A DNA stretch of 61,403 bases from the NCBI RefSeq assembly GCF_004421185.1, contig NZ_LXQB01000012.1, positions 1 to 61,403 of the forward strand. Direction: 5' to 3'. Below, piece after piece: positions 36,837 through 45,298 of the stretch. Below the pieces are notes generated by a model that was not told the origin of the DNA, did not search any database, and was given only the letters and a program-made list of their open reading frames with translations. Origin of the DNA: Methylacidiphilum sp. Yel. Its GTDB lineage: Bacteria; Verrucomicrobiota; Verrucomicrobiia; Methylacidiphilales; Methylacidiphilaceae. Each line of letters opens with the position of its first letter. The first letter of the stretch is position 1. The translations under genes and the position numbers were made by a program.

Positions 36837-37765
36837 TAGTCGCTTGGGCAAGAACCAGAAACTGCTGGATGGTGTCCGGAAAGAACGCGCCACAGATGGC
36901 GATCATCCAACTGGGTGCGGCCTTCAAGAACTTCTGGGCGGGGCGTGCAAAGTATCCGAAGTTCCGCAAGAAGGGGGTGCATGACCGTTTTCCCCTGACC
37001 AATGACCAGTTTTCCCTCGACGGCCGCCGCATCCGCATCCCCCATCTGGGGTGGGTACGGATGCGGGAGGCGTTGCGTTTTACGGGCAAGCTCATCTCCG
37101 CTACCGTCTCCCGGGTGGCGGACCGGTGGTTTATCAGCATCACCGTCGCTGCCGACGCTATCCCCCTGCGTCCCGCTGAAAACCAAGGCGCGACCGGACG
37201 ACACACCGATTCCCAAAGGCTTGCGGTTGCTCATATCGGGAAATGCGAAAAAGGCCAGAGTCCGACTGTCCAAGCTCCATGCCCGTATTGCCAACATCCG
37301 GCAGGACGCCTTGCACAAGCTCAGGTCCGATCTTACGCAACGGTTTCACCCCATCGCTATCGAGGAGCTGAACGTGCGCGGGATGTTGAAAAACCATCGA
37401 CTGGCCCGATCCATTGCCAATATATGGATTTCTTCGAGTTTCGCCGACAACTGGAATACAAGGCAGAAAGGCGTGGTGGTTTGGTGCTTGTCGCTGGTCG
37501 CTGGTTTCCGTCCAGCAAGAGCTGTTCGGCATGGGGAACGGTCCAGGAAACACTGCCGCTGGCCATTTGCCAGTGGGTGTGCCCGGAGTGTGGAAGCATC
37601 CACGGCCGGGAGGTGAATGCGGCCAGGAATATCCTGGCGCATGGTTTGGCCGTCCTAAACAGCCCAATGGCGAGTTCCGCCAAATGTGAAGCCGGTGGAG
37701 AAAAAAACTCTAGCCGCTGTCGCATGACGATGGGGAAAACTGTCCTCTGTGAAGCAAAAAGTTAG
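36837..37765 (+). pseudogene. tnpB: tnpB (IS607-type), frameshifted
   Basis: Reading runs through QLGAAFKNFWAGRAKYPKFR and RIRIPHLGWVRMREA in one frame to about 37190, then continues in a second frame (KLHARIANIRQDALHKLRSD, IAIEELNVRGM) to about 37430, then returns to the first for FFEFRRQLEY and the zinc part. The first zinc pair reads CSAWG instead of CSxCG, while CPECGSIHGREVNAARNI is kept. Two frameshifts and the lost Cys argue that it is inactive. Confidence 0.75.
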
Positions 37766-37809
37766 CTTTGTTCTTGTGTGAGCAGGAACGAGTAAGTCTG
37801 AGGGAACGG

Positions 37810-38169
37810 TTATTCAACCATTGAAGCAGGAGCAAAACATGCTATTGAACTGATAGAAGCTTTAAAAAATTCTCCTTATTAGGAAACAACCTTCTTCTTA
37901 TACTGAGCTACGATAAATTTGGTGGTTTTGGGGACCACCTTTCCCCCTCCAAAAAAGATTGGGGACCTGGCCCAAGAATCCCTACACTGCTTGTTTTCCA
38001 TTTCTGCGAAGGAGGCAAAGTTCAATCCAAATATTATGACATGCCGTCTATTTAAAAGCTAAGCGAATGGAGATTTAGCTTATCTCCCTTATCCTCTCGG
38101 GACAAGTCGGCAAGAAATCTTTTCGAAGCCCTTTTGAATAAAGATCTTCAAAATATTTTCATGGAATAA
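37810..38169 (+). pseudogene. secreted phosphoesterase, 3' part beyond the insertion
   Basis: The frame continues from the left part as YSTIEAGAKHAIELIEALK and stops at a TAG where TGG (SPYW) is expected. In another frame follow LILSYDKFGGFGDHL (the family's YDEnGGfWDH site, Trp changed to Gly), DWGPGPRIPTL and YDMPSI, then SPLSSRDKSARNLFEAL to a stop at 38169. Several independent lesions show long decay, so the insertion was not the only cause. Confidence 0.75.
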
Positions 38170-38258
38170 TCTTTTCTTAATAAAATTCCTAAATAAATAA
38201 TCTTTTAATAGGAAGCGCCTTCTACTGAAAAAAAAATTCCTGTCATTACCTTCGCTGG

Positions 38259-38699
38259 ATGAAAAAAATAACTAGAGCTGCAGGCTTTGTAATTTATAAA
38301 GAAGAAAAGGGCAAACCTCTCTATCTGCTTCTTAGGGCTTATAGAAACTGGGATTTCCCCAAGGGTACCATCCAAAGTGGGGAGTCAGATTTTGAGGCTG
38401 CCTTACGGGAAACCGAAGAAGAGACTACTTTAAATTCTTTTGAATTTCCTTTTAACCAAGAATCAAAAGAAACAGAAGTCTATTCAAAAGGAAAAATCAG
38501 TAAATTTTTTATTGCAAAATTAAAAGAAGGAGAACCCCTACTTAGACCAAGCCCAGAACTTGGAAGAGCTGAACACCATGAGTGGCGGTGGGTCAATTTC
38601 GAAGAAGGTTTAAAACTTTTACCCATTCATCTTATCCCAATTTTACAATGGGCAAATGCTCGAATTTGTTCGATAAAAACAGATAGAGAAGAAGCTTAA
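38259..38699 (+). CDS. Nudix hydrolase
   Basis: The 146-residue protein carries a Nudix box (about 37-59): GTIQSGESDFEAALRETEEE with the metal-binding REtEEE; the usual Gly near the end of the box is Thr. The FVIYKEEKGKPLYLLL start and the acid-rich body resemble the diadenosine tetraphosphate hydrolase branch, but the substrate is not certain. Nudix enzymes cleave nucleoside diphosphates linked to another moiety. It is alone on the plus strand, after the decayed phosphoesterase. Confidence 0.85.
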   Translation: MKKITRAAGFVIYKEEKGKPLYLLLRAYRNWDFPKGTIQSGESDFEAALRETEEETTLNSFEFPFNQESKETEVYSKGKISKFFIAKLKEGEPLLRPSPELGRAEHHEWRWVNFEEGLKLLPIHLIPILQWANARICSIKTDREEA

Positions 38700-38732
38700 G
38701 GTTTTCTTTTTGTCCTAGATCAGGCCATTCAA

Positions 38733-38915
38733 TTAATCTTCCGGATCCTCTTCAAGTCTTTCCCCTCCAGGGATTTCGTTTGTCCATTTATCTTCCACAG
38801 CCAATGTAAACTGCACTTTTTGAGAAAAGGACATCTTTTGATAAAATTCTTTCCATCTTTGGTCTTCTTCTTCAAATAATTTCAACGCTTTATTAAAATC
38901 CTCATTAGAAATCAT
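38733..38915 (-). CDS. small acidic protein of unknown function
   Basis: This 60-residue protein is acidic and predicted mostly helical at the start (NEDFNKALKLFEEEDQRWKEFYQ). No family is recognised. It begins 10 bases after the stop of the ArnT-like gene on the same strand, so it is probably co-transcribed. No strong Shine-Dalgarno. The codon use looks like that of neighbouring genes, which is the main support for it being real. Confidence 0.5.
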   Translation of the reverse strand: MISNEDFNKALKLFEEEDQRWKEFYQKMSFSQKVQFTLAVEDKWTNEIPGGERLEEDPED

Positions 38916-38925
38916 GATTTATAAT

Positions 38926-40746
38926 TTATTCATTCCTCTGGTTCAGAAGCAATACGCGAGTACCACTTTTTTCAATGGGAATGAGTTTTGCAGCGTCTAT
39001 TTTAAAACGTTCTGCCCAGTAGGCCATAGAGACTTCTTCAGTGATAAGAAACACTTTTCGTTTTCCTTTCCAATAATTTTCAACATCCCTTTCGGTTAGA
39101 TAATATTCCCTACCTAGATGAAGGCTTCTCTGAGCAAATTCTGCCTTTGGATTTGCATGGACCCAGAAAATCGGGGAATGATTTAAATAAAAAAACAAAC
39201 CCGAAGCAAAATTGGGCTCGCTATCAGAAATAACAATATCTTCCTGTCTAATAATATGATTGATTTTTTTAGCTAGCTTCATCGAAGAAAAATAATCACT
39301 GAGCAAGCCAAATCCTTGACCGGCTTGATGAAGCGGATAAATCATCGTGAAGGCAAGAAATATCCCAGCCAGGAATCTTTCTTTTTTCAAAAATAACCAA
39401 TAGGCAATCATTCCACCAATTAAAAAACTGAAAGATGCCCTATACAAAAGAGGTACAAAATTTTTCCAGGTGCTAAAGGAAAACCCGAATATTGCAGACA
39501 AAAAGGTGTCTCTTTTTTCCAAAGGCTTCGCCCATATAGGATGAATACCCTTACTGTGATCAATAAAAAGAGCTACTAAGATCCCACCAAGCCCTATAAG
39601 TACAATAAGAAGCGAGGGCAAGCTAAAATATATTGGATTATTCAGTTCTTTTTGCTCAAGACAAAAAGGTTTTGCCAGAATCAGAATCAAGGCTCCCCAA
39701 CAGCTCATCGCATAGTAATCTTGCAAAGAAGAAAAGGTCACAGACAAAAAGGTTGTTAGGATCCAACTAATTAACAGAAAGCTTTCCCACTTAAAGAAAG
39801 GCTTGTTTTTTAGTTCCCATAAAGAACCCAAATAGAGGGTCCAAGGAAGCAGGAAAATGAAATGCTCGAGATAAAACTGCAAAATTGGTACTGTTCCTGC
39901 ATCCGGAGGATTCCGATGATTGAGGGCATGTCCGAATTGTTCATTGAAAAAATGCTCACGGAGAAAGCCGGGCACTTTATATTCAATAGCCACATACCAT
40001 GGCACAAACATCAGAAAAAAAAGGACAATGCCAGGCCACCAAAATAAGTTAAGCCATCTTTTTCTTAATTTTGGAAAAAATAATACGGAGAGTCCGCTAC
40101 TGAGTAGCGGATACAAAACTGCATGCAGTCCCTTGGCCAGCGAACCAAGAGCCATGATAAACCAAGCAGCTAGGAAATATCGTTTTCGGCCATCCCTTAT
40201 ACCTAGATAAATAAAGAGAATAGCATAGGTAACAGCTGCAGATAAAAAAGGCTCAGGCATTAAAATATGGGTAAAAATGAAAAATCCAAATGCACTTCCA
40301 AGCATTAGACAGGCTAAAAGTCCAAGTTTTTCTCCACCCATAGCGCTGCCAAGAAGATAGATGCCAATAATCCATAAGACTGTTGCAATGCCTTCAGGAA
40401 GCCGTGCTGCAAACTCATTGATTCCAAAAATCTTGTAAGATATTAGAATGCACCAGTAGACCAAAGGAGGTTTTTGTAATCTTGGAACGCCATTAACAGT
40501 CGGTAAAATCCAATCATTTCGTTGGATCATTTCTTTTGCAGCCCCAGCATAAAGACCTTCATTGTCATCAAAGATGACTGGACCACGGCTTTCTTCAATA
40601 TAAAAAAAGGATAGGACCAATAGGAAGAAAACCGAAGCTAGAGGGAAAGAAGGAAAGGCTGATAATTTTAAAAAGGGAAGCGTTCGTTGTTCTATTTCTT
40701 CTTCGTTAACTTTATTGAACCGAAAAAACCACATTAGTCGTTCCAC
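38926..40746 (-). CDS. ArnT-like/PMT family membrane glycosyltransferase (GT83)
   Basis: The 606-residue protein has about twelve hydrophobic helices and the family's first extracytoplasmic loop motif FDDNEGLYAGAAKEMIQRND followed by NGVPRLQKPPLVYW, which matches ArnT and related lipid-linked sugar transferases. Such enzymes move a sugar from a polyprenyl phosphate to lipid A or a protein. No arn synthesis genes are nearby, so the donor sugar is open. The small acidic gene follows in the same direction. Confidence 0.85.
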   Translation of the reverse strand: MERLMWFFRFNKVNEEEIEQRTLPFLKLSAFPSFPLASVFFLLVLSFFYIEESRGPVIFDDNEGLYAGAAKEMIQRNDWILPTVNGVPRLQKPPLVYWCILISYKIFGINEFAARLPEGIATVLWIIGIYLLGSAMGGEKLGLLACLMLGSAFGFFIFTHILMPEPFLSAAVTYAILFIYLGIRDGRKRYFLAAWFIMALGSLAKGLHAVLYPLLSSGLSVLFFPKLRKRWLNLFWWPGIVLFFLMFVPWYVAIEYKVPGFLREHFFNEQFGHALNHRNPPDAGTVPILQFYLEHFIFLLPWTLYLGSLWELKNKPFFKWESFLLISWILTTFLSVTFSSLQDYYAMSCWGALILILAKPFCLEQKELNNPIYFSLPSLLIVLIGLGGILVALFIDHSKGIHPIWAKPLEKRDTFLSAIFGFSFSTWKNFVPLLYRASFSFLIGGMIAYWLFLKKERFLAGIFLAFTMIYPLHQAGQGFGLLSDYFSSMKLAKKINHIIRQEDIVISDSEPNFASGLFFYLNHSPIFWVHANPKAEFAQRSLHLGREYYLTERDVENYWKGKRKVFLITEEVSMAYWAERFKIDAAKLIPIEKSGTRVLLLNQRNE

Positions 40747-41034
40747 TCCATAATAGACATTGAGCTTGGCTAAAGGACTTTCTTTCCGTACAGATTGTAG
40801 CAGTTTGGGTCTCTACCATGAAAAATTTCTTTAAGAAATGCAATGTTAAATTAGTGAACTAAAAGAGAAAAATATTTTAATTTGATCACTTTTCATTGTG
40901 CGAGAGTATGTAATGGCCTTGGTAATTGATCAACCTCCTTTTTTTTGTAAGCTGCCTTTTTTCATTCTTTCTATGATTATGGGAAAGAGAATGCAAGCAA
41001 AATAGAGGCAAATAAAGAATAAGTGAGAAGAAAA

Positions 41035-42078
41035 CTATCTTTGTTTCTTCGTATTTTTAAGGACAAAGGCTAGCACTACCCCAATTCCAAAGCCAGTAAG
41101 AATTAGGACAATAGACCAAAAGAAGCTTAGATGAAATTTTCCAACTTCTACCGTGGGGACAACAGAGAAACCAGGGCCAACCGTCTCGTCACTAGCGAGG
41201 GGTTCATCAAAGAGGATCTTAACGGGTACTCTCTGGACCACTTTGACATAATTCCCTGTTGCATTTTCTGGTGGCAGAAGGCTAAACTGCGCGCCACTGC
41301 CTCTTTGAATACTATCTACATGGCCTTTATAGCGATGGTGAGGATAGGCATCGATTCGGATTTTAGCTCTTTGCCCAGGACGCATAAAAGTAATCTGTGT
41401 TTCTTTATAATTAGCGACCACCCAAAGATTAGGAGGAACAATATCAAAAAGAATTTGTCCTACCTCGACGTATTGTCCTTTTTCGACCGATCGCATGGTT
41501 ATTCTACCATCTTCCGGAGCATAAATTCTGGTATAACCAAGTTGCAGTTCGTAGAGCTTTAAAAAGGCTTCGGTGGAAAGTTTGACAGCCCATGCGGCGT
41601 CAACTTGAAGTTGGGAAACAGCAGAAGACCTAAGGATTTCTTTCATTCTTTTCCACTCCGTTTCAGCCCATTCTTTATTGGCTTGAGCAATGGCTACTCT
41701 TGATTGATAATCTCGGGGATCAATCTCGATTAAGAGTTGTCCTTTTTTAACATCCATATTGTCATCGATATAATAGCCCACAACATGGCCAGCGACTTTG
41801 GGAGCGATGCGAATGATATGTCCTGCGATAAAGGCATCATCGGTGGTTTCGTAGGATGAGAAATATTCGAAAAGCAAATAGGCAAGAAAAAAAATCAGAC
41901 TAAAGATGACTCCATAGAGGATTGACTTTATAAGGAATGCAGGCAAACCCTTTTGATCCTCTGTCTTCGAAACCTGCGAGACTGTAGTCAAAGATGGTTC
42001 TTGCTCGCTGGAAGAGAAGGGACCAAAAGTTTCCCGCTTAATTCGACTTTCTTTGCGGTTTAAGAGTTTAAAGCCCAT
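41035..42078 (-). CDS. HlyD/EmrA-type membrane fusion protein with an extra C-terminal membrane helix
   Basis: The 347-residue protein has an N-terminal transmembrane helix (about 52-74), a barrel-sandwich (lipoyl-like) part with RIAPKVAGHVVGYYIDDN and DPRDYQSRVAIAQA, a short helical hairpin, and a beta-barrel domain. This is the EmrA layout for tripartite drug efflux. Unusually, a second hydrophobic helix (about 316-338) sits at the very C-terminus. No EmrB-type transporter is adjacent. It is divergent from a TetR regulator across 84 bases. Confidence 0.82.
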   Translation of the reverse strand: MGFKLLNRKESRIKRETFGPFSSSEQEPSLTTVSQVSKTEDQKGLPAFLIKSILYGVIFSLIFFLAYLLFEYFSSYETTDDAFIAGHIIRIAPKVAGHVVGYYIDDNMDVKKGQLLIEIDPRDYQSRVAIAQANKEWAETEWKRMKEILRSSAVSQLQVDAAWAVKLSTEAFLKLYELQLGYTRIYAPEDGRITMRSVEKGQYVEVGQILFDIVPPNLWVVANYKETQITFMRPGQRAKIRIDAYPHHRYKGHVDSIQRGSGAQFSLLPPENATGNYVKVVQRVPVKILFDEPLASDETVGPGFSVVPTVEVGKFHLSFFWSIVLILTGFGIGVVLAFVLKNTKKQR

Positions 42079-42110
42079 AAATTTTCTTTTCGAAGCGAAA
42101 TTTTAGATAA

Positions 42111-42140
42111 ATTATAAATAAAGGTTTGACTGAAATCAGT
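42111..42140 (-). promoter_or_regulatory. candidate promoter and TetR operator for the EmrA-like gene
   Basis: On the minus strand a perfect TATAAT (42116-42111) lies upstream of the EmrA-like gene. The region where its -35 should be holds the inverted repeat ACTGA-AA-TCAGT (42129-42140, plus strand). A repressor bound here would block the promoter. The divergent TetR gene is the obvious candidate, by location only. Confidence 0.4.
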
Positions 42141-42162
42141 ATGTGATTACTTACTTATCTAA

Positions 42163-42786
42163 ATGGACTTGTCAATGGAGAAAGCTAGAGAAATCCCCTC
42201 TGGAAAACAAAAAATTCTTAATGCAGCAAAAAAACTGTTCGCACAAAAAGGGTTTGCAGGCACCACCACCCGACAGATCGCTCAATATGCCAATGTTAAC
42301 GAGGCCTTAATTTATAGATATTATCCAACCAAAAAAGATCTGTATCTAGCTATTATTCGATCGAAAATTGATCAGCTCAATGTGCTTATGGAAAAATTAG
42401 AAAATCCTGAGCAAAACCGAGAGGGTGTTCCTGGGTTTTTAAAACAAATAGCTACCCAATTATTTACCTCTGTCAAAGAAGATCCCGATTTTCTCCGACT
42501 TCTTTATTTCAGTGCTCTTGAACATCATGAGCTATCAAAAATGTTTTGCGAATGTTTCGTAGTGGAATTACGGAAGAAACTTGAAAATTATGTTTCCATG
42601 TTAATGGATAGAAACATTTTCAAAGCATTAAACCCTTATTTAGCCTCTAACGCTTTTATTGGTATTATCTCGCATTATCTAGTGGCAAATACTCTTTTTG
42701 AACTAGACACTCCACAGATTTCAGAAACAGAAGTTATCGATAACTTTATTGAAATCTTCCTGGATGGCACTTGTAAAAAAGAATAG
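42163..42786 (+). CDS. TetR-family transcriptional regulator
   Basis: The 207-residue protein has the N-terminal TetR helix-turn-helix (KILNAAKKLFAQKGFAGTTTRQIAQYANVNEALIYRYYPTKKDLY, about residues 18-62) and a helical ligand-binding domain. TetR proteins usually repress a neighbouring efflux gene until a ligand binds. The divergent EmrA-like gene and the inverted repeat between them fit that. A second ATG at 42175 is possible. A 9-bp inverted repeat (42781-42789 with 42828-42836) lies at its end. Confidence 0.9.
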   Translation: MDLSMEKAREIPSGKQKILNAAKKLFAQKGFAGTTTRQIAQYANVNEALIYRYYPTKKDLYLAIIRSKIDQLNVLMEKLENPEQNREGVPGFLKQIATQLFTSVKEDPDFLRLLYFSALEHHELSKMFCECFVVELRKKLENYVSMLMDRNIFKALNPYLASNAFIGIISHYLVANTLFELDTPQISETEVIDNFIEIFLDGTCKKE

Positions 42787-42862
42787 CAAAAGTTTTATGT
42801 AAGTTTTTTTTCTTCCAAAGATCTATCTTGCTATTCTTTAAGCTAGGCTTATTGCTATATAC

Positions 42863-43417
42863 ATGGGGAAATCGTCTGAAGGAGTGGTCAAATCACAACC
42901 TAAAAAAAAGAATCTTCTTTCCTATGTCTCTCATCATTTCAAAAAAAGTCATACCATCCTTCGAAAATTGCCTGTATCCGCTCATTCCATAGCCCTTGGT
43001 TTTGCTATTGGGGTCTTTTATGGATTTACTCCTTTTTGGGGATTCAAGACGATTTTAGCTATTGTATCAGCGTGGCTTATTCGTGTTAGTAAGGTTGCAG
43101 CAGCTGTTGGTGTTGCCGCCCATGATATTGCTTTGCCCTTCGTTCCCGGACTAATGTGGCTTGAATATAAAATTGGGTTGATTGTGCTTGGTCAAAATAG
43201 CCCTCAATTTAATATGACACTGTCCAAACTCCAACATCTAGAGCTCAAACAATTAATAAGTTGGCAGGAGATTTATAATTTAGGATGGCCAATGTTCATA
43301 GGCTCCTTGATCATAGGATTGCCTCTGGCAACCATTTCCTATATTTTAGTCTTTAAAAGCATAAAGAAATATCAAGAAATCCAAAAAGCTGAAGAAGAAT
43401 CAACGCCTCCTTCCTAA
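42863..43417 (+). CDS. DUF2062 membrane protein
   Basis: The 184-residue protein has the DUF2062 pattern: a basic start, ALGFAIGVFYGFTPFWGFKTILA, a second hydrophobic stretch and the LPFVPGLMWLEYKIG block, with about three transmembrane helices. The function of DUF2062 is not known; members often occur near glycosyltransferase genes. It is plus-strand and converges on the DUF4340 gene with 66 bases between stops. Confidence 0.8.
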   Translation: MGKSSEGVVKSQPKKKNLLSYVSHHFKKSHTILRKLPVSAHSIALGFAIGVFYGFTPFWGFKTILAIVSAWLIRVSKVAAAVGVAAHDIALPFVPGLMWLEYKIGLIVLGQNSPQFNMTLSKLQHLELKQLISWQEIYNLGWPMFIGSLIIGLPLATISYILVFKSIKKYQEIQKAEEESTPPS

Positions 43418-43483
43418 GAATCGACCATTTGTATCCCAGAGCCTTCGATTTATGTGTTTTGTCATAAATAACATAGCTAAAAC

Positions 43484-45277
43484 CTATTTTGCTGCTTGAG
43501 GCATAGCTTGCTGCACAGTAGTTTTAGTTGGTTCTACCAGCTTCTTATAAACTAAATCCTCTAATTCGAAGGCGATCGGGTTGCCTTCCAAAAGAGCATA
43601 CCTGCCACCAGTTGGCGAAGCAACTCCAATAAGGACAACATAGTTCTTTTTGGCATGGATTGTAATTTTTGCTTGGGGTTTGGAAAGTTCCATTCCCTGA
43701 GAAGGAGGCCCAATCCACCTCGCTGCTTTTAGATGCGCTAACAACTCAAGGCAATCATTGGCTTTCTCTTTATCCAGTCCGGATATGCCTGTGGTTATAA
43801 ACTTCCCTTCTTTTCTCTGTACAGTAAAAGACTGATTCCCAGAGCTGACATCCCATTGGTATATCTCTTGGGGATCCAATTGGATAATCGATAGATCCTT
43901 CCAATCCCATGGATCTTTAGGGAGTGTTTTGATAAATGAATCTTTAACAGCATAAACAAAAGGTTCAATAGAGTTTTTGGCATAGATAAGTCCATTTTCC
44001 TCTTTCCCTAAATAAAGCCCTATCCGCTGAGATTTGTCGGTGGTTAGTCCAGGATTAAATTCAATTTCTATATCCTCTTGAGGATTTTCCAAACCATAAC
44101 CCTTTACCTCCATCTGTTCTTGTTTAATGTCTTTGGCTTCCAGATTACGTAATGCATCTATAAACTCATTAACCTTACTTTTGTTGGCAAGTCCTTTCTC
44201 AGTTTCTTCATTTTGCCAATCACTGCCTTTTTTCACATAAGCCAATTTGAGGTCTTTGTTCCGAAACCATATCTTTTCAACCTGCTCTTCTGAAAAAGTA
44301 GGAAGCACATGCTTGTCCCGAATATCTGAAAAATTCTGTACGATCTTATTGACTGCATCTGCTTGAATCGTAAAGACCGAATTACTCGAAGCCATTTTCG
44401 CATATAGCTCCTTTGGATCAGACGGCAAAAAATTACCAACCAAAAGCTTCTCTTCCGCCTTCTTATCTGACTGATCGATCCAAATTTGAAATCTTGGACT
44501 ATCTAATCCGTATTGAGTAAGGTTCGACCCATCATCAGCAATAAACTTGTCAATACGAAGCGAATGCAATTCATTAAACCAATCCTCTAATTTGTTCCCA
44601 TCAGCCCTTGCCATAACAGGTTTTTGAAGTTCCCACTGCTTTGCTTTCTTTAAGACTATATAATCAGAAAAGGAAGGGCCATTGAGTTGTCTAATCCCGC
44701 ATTTGTCAATCGAAAACTGATTGAAATGAAAAACAACCCGACTGCGCAAATCATCTAAACCTTTCTTTAAAGACTCCGCCATACTCGAACTAATTAAATA
44801 AATTGGGCCATTGGAACCTGTAGAGGTTTTCGCATAAACCAACTCGCTTACAGCTGTTTTTCGACCAACAATCAAACTGTGTGTTTCTTTTGAAGTTTTA
44901 AAATAGATTTCTAGAGATGGATTAGAAAATCCCCATTGTTTTAATATATCCCCATTAGGAATCTCATTCTGGGGAATTTTTCTTCGCACTTCCAAATATT
45001 GAAGATCAATCAGATACCGATCGATTGTCCTTTCATCAGCATCAGCATGAATTGGAGAGATTATCTTCCATTGATTTTCTTTTTTCTCCAAGGTAACGGA
45101 TTCACCAGGTGATTTAATTTGTAACCAATTTATTTCACCCGCTTCAATATGAAAAAGTTCATTTTCCGTCCGTTGACTTTCTTCTGTAGACTTCTTACCC
45201 TTGTCAAAAAAATAAATATATCCAGTCAACAAAGCAACAATGATAGAGAGGATGAGGGTTGAACGAAAATTTTTCAT
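43484..45277 (-). CDS. DUF4340 periplasm-facing protein of a Gld-type ABC cluster
   Basis: The 597-residue protein has one N-terminal transmembrane helix (about 7-24) and a long body with repeated DUF4340 units, each with a GxxK/R followed by strands and a W-rich segment (for example WGFSNPSLEIYFKTS, YGLDSPRFQIWI and YGLENPQEDIEI). DUF4340 proteins commonly sit next to GldA/F/G-type ABC genes, as here. It starts 21 bases after the stop of the GldG-like gene. Its biochemical role is unknown. Confidence 0.82.
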   Translation of the reverse strand: MKNFRSTLILSIIVALLTGYIYFFDKGKKSTEESQRTENELFHIEAGEINWLQIKSPGESVTLEKKENQWKIISPIHADADERTIDRYLIDLQYLEVRRKIPQNEIPNGDILKQWGFSNPSLEIYFKTSKETHSLIVGRKTAVSELVYAKTSTGSNGPIYLISSSMAESLKKGLDDLRSRVVFHFNQFSIDKCGIRQLNGPSFSDYIVLKKAKQWELQKPVMARADGNKLEDWFNELHSLRIDKFIADDGSNLTQYGLDSPRFQIWIDQSDKKAEEKLLVGNFLPSDPKELYAKMASSNSVFTIQADAVNKIVQNFSDIRDKHVLPTFSEEQVEKIWFRNKDLKLAYVKKGSDWQNEETEKGLANKSKVNEFIDALRNLEAKDIKQEQMEVKGYGLENPQEDIEIEFNPGLTTDKSQRIGLYLGKEENGLIYAKNSIEPFVYAVKDSFIKTLPKDPWDWKDLSIIQLDPQEIYQWDVSSGNQSFTVQRKEGKFITTGISGLDKEKANDCLELLAHLKAARWIGPPSQGMELSKPQAKITIHAKKNYVVLIGVASPTGGRYALLEGNPIAFELEDLVYKKLVEPTKTTVQQAMPQAAK

Positions 45278-45298
45278 CTTCTTTCTCGTTGTCTTTGG

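Larger units (their letters stand above)
36426..37809 (+). mobile_element. IS607-type element interrupting the phosphoesterase pseudogene (copy B)
   Basis: The left end begins at GGCTTGAACAG, shared with the copy starting at 60718; the right end GAACGG is shared with the remnant ending at 694. Deleting 36426-37809 joins CCTGG to TTATTC and restores the phosphoesterase frame across the junction (NEQPG to YSTIEAG). There is no flanking direct repeat beyond the GG, as known for IS607 elements, which use a serine recombinase and a GG core. The element is GC-rich against AT-rich flanks. Both its genes are damaged. Confidence 0.8.

Noticed and set aside
36629-37318. A 229-codon minus-strand reading frame with recombinase-like sequence
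   Set aside because: Its recombinase part is the inverted piece of the IS607 tnpA gene; the rest is the complement of tnpB. It is an artefact of the inversion and has no start or context of its own.
42781-42836. Inverted repeat GAATAGCAA/TTGCTATTC at the end of the TetR gene as a terminator
   Set aside because: The arms are 38 bases apart and no T-tract follows the second arm, so an intrinsic terminator is not supported.
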